From positions 1 through 22,715 of the forward strand of contig CAJTOG010000027.1 in the NCBI GenBank assembly GCA_910577575.1: DNA of 22,715 nucleotides, given 5' to 3'. The stretch's first letter is position 1; every line of letters starts with the position of its first letter. Position numbers and translations under genes: made by a program. Shown here in pieces: positions 8,673 through 14,664 of this stretch. The notes under the pieces are model-generated. The model saw nothing but the letters and a program-made list of their open reading frames with translations, made no database searches and had not been told where the DNA came from. The stretch is from an uncultured Ruminococcus sp. GTDB taxonomy: Bacteria; Bacillota; Clostridia; Oscillospirales; Ruminococcaceae.

Positions 8673-8698
8673 AAAAAGCAGTTTTATAACTGCTTTTT
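8673..8698 (-). terminator. Intrinsic terminator upstream of the GntR promoter
   Basis: An 11-bp stem AAAAAGCAGTT / AACTGCTTTTT closes a TTAT loop, with U-rich sequence after it on the minus strand. It would insulate the GntR operon from transcripts arriving from pnp or from the small reading frame at 8711-8907. It could also act on the plus strand. Confidence 0.8.
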
Positions 8699-8710
8699 TA
8701 TTAATACATT

Positions 8711-8907
8711 TTATTTATATCCATAGATAATATATATCTTATAGGATTCATTATACTCATATTGAATAAAATATTTTTTCATAAAGCTGATAAATTCATT
8801 AGTGGCATCATGCAGAATTTTTTCATCCGGAATAAGCATACCTTTACCCATTCAATTGATTTGAAATTATAATTGTTAAAACTTTCCCTGTCATAGAATA
8901 CATTTGT
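8711..8907 (-). pseudogene. Small unrecognised ORF, probably a frameshifted gene remnant
   Basis: An intact ATG-to-TAA frame at 8851-8711 encodes 46 residues. Its composition is protein-like (GMLIPDEKILHDATNEF, then a Tyr-rich FMKKYFIQYEYNES segment). It has no visible ribosome binding site and follows an in-frame TGA. The next frame upstream, 8907 to about 8840, also reads like protein (VFYDRESFNNYNFKSIEWVK). A single-base shift near 8842-8846 would join them into one 65-residue C-terminal piece ending just before a terminator. That pattern suggests the tail of a decayed gene; a genuine small gene remains possible. I do not recognise the family. Confidence 0.4.
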
Positions 8908-8929
8908 TCATATATAATTTTTCTTCGAT

Positions 8930-8972
8930 AAAAAACGCATCTTCAAAATTTCATGTAATAATGAAGATGCGT
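8930..8972 (-). terminator. pnp intrinsic terminator
   Basis: The 11-bp arms ACGCATCTTCA (8935-8945) and TGAAGATGCGT (8962-8972) pair across a 16-base loop. On the minus strand the stem is followed by six U residues (plus-strand A8930-A8935). It starts 18 bases after the pnp stop codon. Confidence 0.9.
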
Positions 8973-8990
8973 CTGATATTATTAAGTTAA

Positions 8991-11105
8991 TTAACCTTTT
9001 TTCTTGGCTTCAATTTCAGCAAGTGCATCTTTACGTGAGAGATTTATTCTTCCCTGACGGTCGATTTCAGTAACTTTTACAACTATCTCATCACCGACTG
9101 ATACAACATCTTCAACTTTTTCAACTCTTGATTTATCAAGCTTTGAAATGTGGACAAGTCCATCCATTCCGGGTACAATTTCAACAAATGCACCAAAGTC
9201 CATAATACGTACAACTTTTCCTCTGTAAATTGCACCAACTTCAGGACCATTTGCGATAGTATCAACAATCTGAAGTGCTTTTTTTGCTTTAGTTCCATTA
9301 AGACCACTGATGAATACATTGCCCTCATCGTTGATATCGATTTTAACTTCGCAATCGGCAGAGATTTTCTGAATAATTTTACCGCCCTGACCGATAACCT
9401 CACGAATTTTATCTACAGGTACTTTAGTCTGGAGCATTTTAGGAGCATGTTCATTTACTTCAGTTCTCGGAGTAGGAATAGCTTTAAGCATAATTTCATC
9501 AAGAATATAGAGACGAGCTTTTCTTGTCTTTTCAAAAGCTTCTTTTATGATAGCAGGAGTGAGACCATCTACTTTAATATCAACCTGAATAGCAGTGATG
9601 CCATTATGAGTACCGCCAACCTTGAAATCCATATCGCCAAAAAAGTCCTCAAGACCCTGAATATCAACCATAGTCATGAAATCATCGCTGTCCGGAAGAG
9701 TAATAAGACCGCAGGAGATACCGGCAACAGGAGCTTTAATTGGTACTCCTGCATCCATAAGTGCAAGTGTTGAACCGCAGATAGAACCCTGTGAAGTTGA
9801 ACCGTTTGAGGAAAGTACTTCTGAAACAAGTCTCATGGCATACGGAAATTCCTCAACCGGCGGAATAACAGGAGCTAATGCACGTTCAGCAAGTGCACCA
9901 TGACCAATTTCACGTCTTCCCGGACCTCTGCTCGGTTTTGTTTCGCCGACTGAATAACTAGGGAAATTATACTGATGCATATATCTCTTGGTTTCTTCTT
10001 CATCAAGACCATCAATTCTCTGGGCTTCACTTACAGGTGCAAGAGTTGCAACAGTAAGAACCTGAGTCTGACCTCTTGTGAAAAGACCTGAACCATGAAC
10101 ACGCGGAAGAACACCGGCTTCAGCAGCAAGCGGACGGATTTCGTCAATATTTCTTCCGTCAACACGTTTTCCTTCATAAAGCCATGTTCTAACGATTTTT
10201 TTCTGAAGTTTATAAATACATTCATCAATCATAGCGATTTTTTCAGGATATTGTTCATCAAAATTAGCATGAATATCGTCAATAATCGGAGCAAGTCTTG
10301 TATCACGTACAGTTTTGTCGTTTGTATCAAGGGCAACTTTAACACGGTCAGCTGCAAAAACTTCAATAGCATCGAACATATCGTGGTCAACTTCCATGGA
10401 TTCAAAAGTAAACTTTGGTTTACCGATTTCTTTGCGGATATCATCAATGAAAGCAACCATTTTCTTGATTTCTTCATGACCTGTAAGAATAGCGTCAAGC
10501 ATAGTATCTTCCGGTACTTCGTTTGCTCCTGCTTCAATCATTACGATTTTTTCAGCAGAACCTGCTACAGTAAGAACCAAATCAGTTTTTGCACGCTGTT
10601 CAAGAGTAGGATTGAGAACTATTTCACCGTCAACAAGACCGACATTTATACTTGCAACAGGTCCGTTCCAAGGAATATCGGAAATAGAAATTGCAATTGA
10701 AGTAGCAATCATGCCCGCAATTTCAGGAGAGTTATCCGGTTCAACAGCAAGAACAGTCATAACAACGGAAACATCGTTTCTCATATCTTTCGGAAAAAGC
10801 GGACGTATAGGTCTGTCAACGCATCTTGAAGTAAGGATAGCCTTTTCACTCGGTTTACCTTCTCTTTTGGTGAAAGAACCGGGGATTTTTCCGACAGAAT
10901 AAAGTCTTTCTTCATAATCGACTGAAAGGGGGAAAAAATCAACGCCTTCCCTCGGTTTTGAGCTTGCTGTAACATTAGCCATAACTACAGTCTCGCCGTA
11001 TCTTACCCAGCATGAACCGTTTGAAAGTCCACAGGTTTTTCCTGTTTCCACAACAACCGGTCTGCCGGCGTAGGTAGTTTCAAAAGTTCTATAATTTTCA
11101 AACAT
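8991..11105 (-). CDS. pnp: Polynucleotide phosphorylase
   Basis: PNPase degrades RNA 3' to 5' by phosphorolysis and can also add tails. It is a trimer and a core part of bacterial mRNA turnover. The 704 residues show the full order: first RNase PH-like domain (about 10-145), an all-helical linker, second RNase PH-like core (about 310-545) with catalytic D487 and D491 in LEDFFGDMDFKVGGT, KH domain (about 555-617) with its GxxG loop at IGQGGKI (571-577), and S1 domain (about 622-692) with GAIYRGKVVRIMDFGAFVEI. No domain is missing. The ATG at 11105 has AGGAGG about 9 bases upstream. It lies downstream of rpsO, the common bacterial arrangement, and its leader carries a long hairpin likely to be a target for autoregulation. 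Confidence 0.98.
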   Translation of the reverse strand: MFENYRTFETTYAGRPVVVETGKTCGLSNGSCWVRYGETVVMANVTASSKPREGVDFFPLSVDYEERLYSVGKIPGSFTKREGKPSEKAILTSRCVDRPIRPLFPKDMRNDVSVVMTVLAVEPDNSPEIAGMIATSIAISISDIPWNGPVASINVGLVDGEIVLNPTLEQRAKTDLVLTVAGSAEKIVMIEAGANEVPEDTMLDAILTGHEEIKKMVAFIDDIRKEIGKPKFTFESMEVDHDMFDAIEVFAADRVKVALDTNDKTVRDTRLAPIIDDIHANFDEQYPEKIAMIDECIYKLQKKIVRTWLYEGKRVDGRNIDEIRPLAAEAGVLPRVHGSGLFTRGQTQVLTVATLAPVSEAQRIDGLDEEETKRYMHQYNFPSYSVGETKPSRGPGRREIGHGALAERALAPVIPPVEEFPYAMRLVSEVLSSNGSTSQGSICGSTLALMDAGVPIKAPVAGISCGLITLPDSDDFMTMVDIQGLEDFFGDMDFKVGGTHNGITAIQVDIKVDGLTPAIIKEAFEKTRKARLYILDEIMLKAIPTPRTEVNEHAPKMLQTKVPVDKIREVIGQGGKIIQKISADCEVKIDINDEGNVFISGLNGTKAKKALQIVDTIANGPEVGAIYRGKVVRIMDFGAFVEIVPGMDGLVHISKLDKSRVEKVEDVVSVGDEIVVKVTEIDRQGRINLSRKDALAEIEAKKKG

Positions 11106-11128
11106 AAAAATATGCCTCCTGTAAAAAA

Positions 11129-11185
11129 ATAATTTTCCGGCTTTAGCAAAAAACTCTGATACAATAAAAACTGATAATTTTCCGG
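11129..11185. repeat. 12-bp direct repeat in the pnp leader
   Basis: ATAATTTTCCGG occurs exactly at 11129-11140 and again at 11174-11185, a 45-bp period. The first copy runs into the foot of the long leader stem and the second lies in its loop. On the transcript the repeats read CCGGAAAAUUAU. Their role is unknown; they could offer alternative pairings or protein contacts. Confidence 0.75.
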
Positions 11186-11212
11186 TGTATCACAGTTTTA
11201 TGCTAAGAGCCG
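11138..11212 (-). promoter_or_regulatory. Long stem-loop in the pnp 5' leader, putative RNase III/PNPase autoregulatory element
   Basis: Arm 11138-11163 is complementary to arm 11186-11212 with only two mismatches and one bulged base. This gives a stem of about 26 bp with a 22-base loop, ending 33 bases before the pnp start codon. In E. coli, RNase III cuts a comparable leader stem and PNPase then removes the short duplex to destabilise its own mRNA. The same logic is inferred here. A U-rich stretch follows 8 bases after the stem, so an attenuator is an alternative reading. Confidence 0.75.
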
Positions 11213-11232
11213 TATTAAAAAACATAGACTTA

Positions 11233-11261
11233 AAGGCAGAAAGGAAAATCCCCTCTGCCTT
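11233..11261 (-). terminator. rpsO-pnp intergenic hairpin, weak terminator or processing site
   Basis: The 8-bp arms AAGGCAGA and TCTGCCTT pair, with further G-C pairing inside, 14 bases after the rpsO stop. The U6 run lies about 11 bases beyond the stem, so this is not a canonical terminator. It may allow partial read-through to pnp or protect the 3' end of rpsO mRNA after processing. Confidence 0.55.
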
Positions 11262-11274
11262 GGCAAACGTGTAA

Positions 11275-11541
11275 TTACTTACGTAAACCGAGCTTTTCAA
11301 CAACAGCACGGTATCTGTTTATGTCCTTCTTCTTGAGATAAGCAAGAAGATTACGTCTGTGACCAACCATTTTGAGAAGACCGCGTCTGGAGTGGTGGTC
11401 ATTCTTGTGAATTTTCAGATGAGCATTAAGGTCATTTATTCTTCTTGTAAGAATGGCAACCTGAACCTCTGGGGAACCTGTATCGTTTGCGCTTGTTCTG
11501 TTAGCCTCGATAACGGCTGTTTTTTCTTCTTTCAGTAACAT
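11275..11541 (-). CDS. rpsO: 30S ribosomal protein S15
   Basis: S15 is a primary 16S rRNA binding protein that helps assemble the platform of the small subunit. The 88-residue length is exactly typical. Conserved family blocks are visible: DTGSPEVQVAILTRRINDLNAHLK (20-43), HKNDHHSRRGLLKMVGHRRNLLAYL (45-69) with the His/Asp/Ser rRNA-contact region, and the C-terminal RYRAVVEKLGLR. The ATG at 11541 has a TGAGGTG ribosome binding site. A consensus promoter lies about 90 bp upstream. The leader can pair with the ribosome binding site, which fits the autogenous control known for rpsO in many bacteria. pnp follows 169 bp downstream on the same strand. Confidence 0.98.
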   Translation of the reverse strand: MLLKEEKTAVIEANRTSANDTGSPEVQVAILTRRINDLNAHLKIHKNDHHSRRGLLKMVGHRRNLLAYLKKKDINRYRAVVEKLGLRK

Positions 11542-11550
11542 AATGAAAGC

Positions 11551-11600
11551 ACCTCATAAAAAATATATTCCGCTGACATAGATAAGGGTGAAATTGAGGT
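11551..11600 (-). promoter_or_regulatory. rpsO leader pairing that can hide the ribosome binding site
   Basis: In the rpsO leader ACCUCA (11600-11595) is perfectly complementary to UGAGGU (11556-11551), the Shine-Dalgarno region of rpsO, with a 38-base loop between. A small AAGUAC/GUACUU hairpin lies further upstream. This would let the leader switch between open and closed states, possibly on S15 binding. Confidence 0.5.
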
Positions 11601-11630
11601 CATGCCCTTTTCCAAGTACACGGTACTTTT

Positions 11631-11659
11631 ATTATACCACAAAAAAAGCAATTTGTAAA
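11631..11659 (-). promoter_or_regulatory. rpsO promoter
   Basis: On the minus strand, -35 TTTACA (11659-11654), a 17-bp spacer and a perfect -10 TATAAT (11636-11631). It predicts a leader of about 80 bases before rpsO. Confidence 0.9.
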
Positions 11660-11797
11660 GACTTTTTTGAAAAAAATTTTTTGGGAATATACAAATGCAG
11701 AATATTGGCAATATGCATAAATTCTTTACTGTTTTTTGGTATGTTTTACTATACATGTAAAATTAAAAAGATAAATAAAAAAATCAATTAAAGCATA
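11660..11797. other. Divergent intergenic spacer between rpsO and rpe promoters
   Basis: This stretch, between the two -35 boxes, carries no convincing gene. It is very AT-rich, includes AAAAAATTTTTT-like symmetry near 11670-11682, and a short palindrome ATATTG-G-CAATAT at 11702-11714 that could be a protein-binding site. Short open frames here lack ribosome binding sites and recognisable content. Confidence 0.6.
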
Positions 11798-11826
11798 TTG
11801 ACGTTAGACAGGAAATAATATATAAT
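11798..11826 (+). promoter_or_regulatory. Promoter of the rpe-to-dnaE gene run
   Basis: -35 TTGACG (11798-11803), a 17-bp spacer and a perfect -10 TATAAT (11821-11826). The predicted start near 11833 lies about 30 bases before rpe. No terminator is visible between rpe and the window end, so it may drive an operon of at least 10.8 kb. Confidence 0.9.
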
Positions 11827-11863
11827 AATTATATAAATTAAAATTTAAAGGAATGATAAAAGC

Positions 11864-12508
11864 TTGATTAATGAAATTTCAGCCTCAATACTGAGTGCAG
11901 ATTTACTGAATCTTGAATCGGAGATAAAGAAACTTGAAAAATCCGGAGTTGATATGCTTCATTTTGATGTTATGGATGGTATATTTGTAAATAATATAAC
12001 ATTTGGTTTGCCTGTACTTGAACAAATGTTAAATAAAACAGAGCTTGTTCTTGATGTTCATCTTATGATTACAGACCCTTTGAAATATATCAGAGAATTT
12101 GCCGCAGCTGGTGCGGATATTATAACGTTCCATATTGAAAGCGAAAGCGATACTATGGAAACCATTAAGGAAATTCAGAAAGCCAATACACGCATAGCAG
12201 TCGCACTTAAACCTAATACACCTGCCGAGAGTGTTTTTCAGTATATTCAATATCTTGACATGGTTCTTGTCATGACTGTTGAACCGGGATTCGGAGGACA
12301 GAGTTTTATGGATATGAGTGAAAAAATAAGAAAAATACGTAAATATGCTGATGAAACCGGATGTAATATTGATATTCAGGTTGATGGGGGAATAAATGCT
12401 GAAACTGCTCCGATTGTAAAAAATGCAGGAGCAAATATACTTGTATCGGGAAGTTATCTTTTCAAGGCTGAAAATATGTCAGATACTGTAAGAAAGTTAA
12501 AGGATTGA
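11864..12508 (+). CDS. rpe: Ribulose-phosphate 3-epimerase
   Basis: Rpe interconverts ribulose-5-phosphate and xylulose-5-phosphate in the non-oxidative pentose phosphate pathway. The 214-residue TIM barrel has the family motifs in order: SASILSAD near the N-terminus, metal and catalytic residues H33 and D35 in MLHFDVMDG, H66 in LDVHLMI, the phosphate-binding MTVEPGFGGQ segment, and VDGGIN with the second catalytic Asp. The start is TTG at 11864, supported by AAAGGAA 10 bases upstream and by the immediate IxASILSAD start; no better in-frame ATG exists. It is the first gene of the plus-strand run, and the next start follows its stop by only 2 bases. Confidence 0.96.
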   Translation: MINEISASILSADLLNLESEIKKLEKSGVDMLHFDVMDGIFVNNITFGLPVLEQMLNKTELVLDVHLMITDPLKYIREFAAAGADIITFHIESESDTMETIKEIQKANTRIAVALKPNTPAESVFQYIQYLDMVLVMTVEPGFGGQSFMDMSEKIRKIRKYADETGCNIDIQVDGGINAETAPIVKNAGANILVSGSYLFKAENMSDTVRKLKD

Positions 12509-12510
12509 AA

Positions 12511-13443
12511 ATGCAAAAAATAAAAAAATCCGAACGATTTGTATGGATTGATATAATGCTTACACTTCTTGCAATTGAAGTCATGCAGTATTTTTATTAT
12601 GGAATAAGAGTGGTAGTTCTGAGCGGAGTATGTGCTTTTGTTTCTTTTGTGGCTGAAATAGTTTCACTGAATCTTGTAAATCGTGATTTTACAGCCGATG
12701 ACCTTACCTGTATATCAGATGCACTTATAATATCGCTGATGCTTCCGGCTGTTATAGATTTCAGAATTGTTGCCATAGCGTGCGTTTTTGCGGTTATTGT
12801 TGTAAAGAATATATTTGGCGGAAGAGACAACATGATATTTTCACCGTCAGCCGCGGCTTATATTTTTATGCTTGTTTCATGGAAAAATCAGGTACTGATG
12901 TTCACGGAACCTCATGTTCGTACCGGAATTTCTGAAAAAGCGGAGAATCTTGTGAGCTCGGCAAGCCATGTATTCAACACATCGGGAAGAATGAATTACA
13001 GCGATTTTGAAATACTCATGGGAAACATGAGGGGAGCCGGCGGAGCAGTAAGTATACTTCTGCTTATAGTTTCCGCAGTCATCCTTATTTTAAGACGTGA
13101 TATTTCATTCGGTGCATTTCTTGGTACGATTTTCGGCACTGCCTTTCTTGCTTACTGTATACCGGTTTGCAGAAGTAAATATGATTCAGTAAAATATATG
13201 CTTGTATCAAATATGATATTATTTGCGGCTGTATATATCATTTCGGACAAAAGAATTGCTCCACGGAAAAATTACTATGCTTTTTTCTATGGATTTTTTA
13301 TAGCAATGTTTTCATATATACTTCTTCTGAAAACAGAAAAAGAAAATATTATAATTATTGTATCAGTATTTTTCACACCTGTATCGCTTGCTTTCAGGAA
13401 CTTTGAAAAAAATATCGAATTTTCTGAAACGGAGGGGGTGTAG
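12511..13443 (+). CDS. RnfD/NqrB-like integral membrane protein lacking the flavinylation motif
   Basis: I choose the ATG at 12511 (310 residues), which has AAGGA 8 bases upstream within the end of rpe. Eight to ten hydrophobic segments are visible. The core matches RnfD: TADDLTCISDALIISLMLPA (61-80) fits the DxSAxxTxLLLxLxLP block, and VVKNIFGGRDNMIFSPSAA (98-115) fits the K-x-FGGxGxNxFNPA block. GNMRGAGGAVSILLLIVSAV (171-190) fits the GxxGSxGE segment, and IISDKRIAPRKNYYAFFYG (243-261) fits the TDPVTSP...G segment. In RnfD the FMN is attached to Thr of an SGAT-type motif before the GxxG segment. Here that region (148-165) has no S/D-G-A-T, and FNPA is FSPS. The protein is therefore RnfD-related but probably cannot be flavinylated. 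Confidence 0.75.
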   Translation: MQKIKKSERFVWIDIMLTLLAIEVMQYFYYGIRVVVLSGVCAFVSFVAEIVSLNLVNRDFTADDLTCISDALIISLMLPAVIDFRIVAIACVFAVIVVKNIFGGRDNMIFSPSAAAYIFMLVSWKNQVLMFTEPHVRTGISEKAENLVSSASHVFNTSGRMNYSDFEILMGNMRGAGGAVSILLLIVSAVILILRRDISFGAFLGTIFGTAFLAYCIPVCRSKYDSVKYMLVSNMILFAAVYIISDKRIAPRKNYYAFFYGFFIAMFSYILLLKTEKENIIIIVSVFFTPVSLAFRNFEKNIEFSETEGV

Positions 13444-13447
13444 GGAC

Positions 13448-14053
13448 TTGAATAGGAAAAACTCCGTATTTGACGGCTTGCTGAATGACAATACTGTTTT
13501 ATCATCGTTTATGGTTATATCACCGATAATAATATGCGGAGATACACTCCGGAATGCAGTTGCGTTGATTTATGCGTTTTCTGCAATAACTTTTCTGTCA
13601 GTGATGTTCGGCTCATTTGTTCCGCAGAAACTGCCATATGCGTTGAAAATAATAATATATGCTGTAATATCTTCACTGGTATATATACCTGTAAGGCTTG
13701 CGGCAGAACAGTTTTTCCCTGATATCATTCCGAGAATAGGTATATATTTCATGCTTCTTGCTGTAAACTCACTTATAACAGTCCAGACAGAAGCAAAGTT
13801 TTACCGTATGAAGCGTGGAAGAATGATTCTATCATTGATATTTTATATTGTTGGGTTTGATACTGTTATGTTGATTACTGCTTCAGTCCGTGAACTTCTT
13901 GCTTATGGTACTGTATATGACCGGATTGTTGATGCAGATATTTTAATAAGCGGACTGGGCAAGCCGTTCGGAGGATTTATTTTTCTTGGGCTTTTCTGCG
14001 GAGTGTACAGAAAGATAAGATTTATGGCAAATCATCTTAAAGGAGCGAACTAA
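13448..14053 (+). CDS. RnfE/NqrD-like integral membrane protein with cluster cysteines replaced
   Basis: The start is TTG at 13448: GGAGGGGGTG lies about 8 bases upstream and the protein then begins where RnfE proteins begin. The 201 residues contain about six hydrophobic segments. An ungapped match to RnfE is visible: NTVLSSFMVISPIIICGDTL (15-34) corresponds to N-P-V-L-x-Q-x-L-G-L-C-P-x-L-A-V-T. IYFMLLAVNSLI (99-110) corresponds to IYIPLIVVNCAI, and TASVRELLAYGTVY (144-157) to the IRExLGxGT block. The two cysteines that bind half of the intramembrane [2Fe-2S] cluster are S25 and S108 here; C30 is five residues away from the expected place. It follows the RnfD-like gene by 4 bp and precedes the RnfA-like gene by 1 bp. 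Confidence 0.75.
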   Translation: MNRKNSVFDGLLNDNTVLSSFMVISPIIICGDTLRNAVALIYAFSAITFLSVMFGSFVPQKLPYALKIIIYAVISSLVYIPVRLAAEQFFPDIIPRIGIYFMLLAVNSLITVQTEAKFYRMKRGRMILSLIFYIVGFDTVMLITASVRELLAYGTVYDRIVDADILISGLGKPFGGFIFLGLFCGVYRKIRFMANHLKGAN

Positions 14054-14054
14054 A

Positions 14055-14627
14055 ATGTTTATTATAGATGGGATAATTCTTCTGCTTACTTCCAATCTGA
14101 TTCTTACTCAGGCTCTCGGTACAAGTACACTTTTCATAGCCGCAGAAAGCAGAAAAAAACTTCTCGGGACAGCCCTTACAATTACTTTCTTTACTACAGC
14201 AGGTTCAGCGGCAGCTTATTTCATAAATAATCTTATGACAGAAAAGTTTAAGAATCTTACTCTTCTTTTCTATACTCTTACTATAGGTTTGTTGTATATG
14301 ATTATTTTAATCTTATTGTATTTTACAGGAAAGGAGAAATTCAGGGATATAAGAAAATATGTTCATATATCGGCATTTAACTGTGCTGTTATGGGAACTC
14401 TCTTTACAGTAACAGAAACAGCGAAGTTTTATCCTGAAAGGAATAATATAAATGATTTTATGCTTTCAGGATTACAGGCGGGAGCAGGTTTTTTAATTAC
14501 TGCTTTTATTCTTACAGCGGCATACAAACGACTGACATCTTCCGATGTTCCTGCATCATTCAGGGGATTCCCTGCGATGTTGGTATATTTGGGGATAATA
14601 TCAATGGCAGTCTATGCTTTGAAATAG
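14055..14627 (+). CDS. RnfA/NqrE-like integral membrane protein retaining one of two cluster cysteines
   Basis: This protein has 190 residues and six hydrophobic segments. The N-terminal SNLILTQALGTSTLF (13-27) matches the RnfA N-N-x-x-L-x-Q-x-L-G-x-C-P block with the cysteine replaced by S24. The middle VHISAFNCAVMG (103-114) matches LPLITVNCAVLG, and C110 is retained. The C-terminal part (about residues 165-190) also resembles RnfA. An AAAGGAG ribosome binding site precedes the ATG by 8 bases. RnfA and RnfE are homologous, inverted-topology partners that together hold a [2Fe-2S] cluster through four cysteines; only one of the four survives in this pair. Retained reading frame and spacing argue against simple decay. 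Confidence 0.72.
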   Translation: MFIIDGIILLLTSNLILTQALGTSTLFIAAESRKKLLGTALTITFFTTAGSAAAYFINNLMTEKFKNLTLLFYTLTIGLLYMIILILLYFTGKEKFRDIRKYVHISAFNCAVMGTLFTVTETAKFYPERNNINDFMLSGLQAGAGFLITAFILTAAYKRLTSSDVPASFRGFPAMLVYLGIISMAVYALK

Positions 14628-14664
14628 AAATAAAAAATATTACAAAAGAAACAGGATTGATTAA

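Noticed and set aside
9150..10700. Long plus-strand open frames of about 200 codons opposite pnp
   Set aside because: They are antisense to the strongly conserved pnp gene, are rich in Asn, Phe and Ser as expected for reversed codons, and have no ribosome binding site.
11702..11714. Palindrome ATATTG-G-CAATAT as an operator
   Set aside because: It lies well upstream of both -35 boxes and short AT-rich palindromes are frequent by chance, so no regulator can be named.
11588..11791. 67-codon plus-strand frame in the rpsO-rpe spacer
   Set aside because: It runs through the rpsO promoter and leader on the opposite strand, has no ribosome binding site, and its hydrophobic sequence follows from AT-rich composition.
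13358..13447. Longer RnfE-like reading frame starting at 13358 inside the RnfD-like gene
   Set aside because: The 30 extra residues overlap the end of the RnfD-like gene and do not resemble RnfE; the TTG at 13448 has a near-perfect ribosome binding site and matches the family N-terminus.
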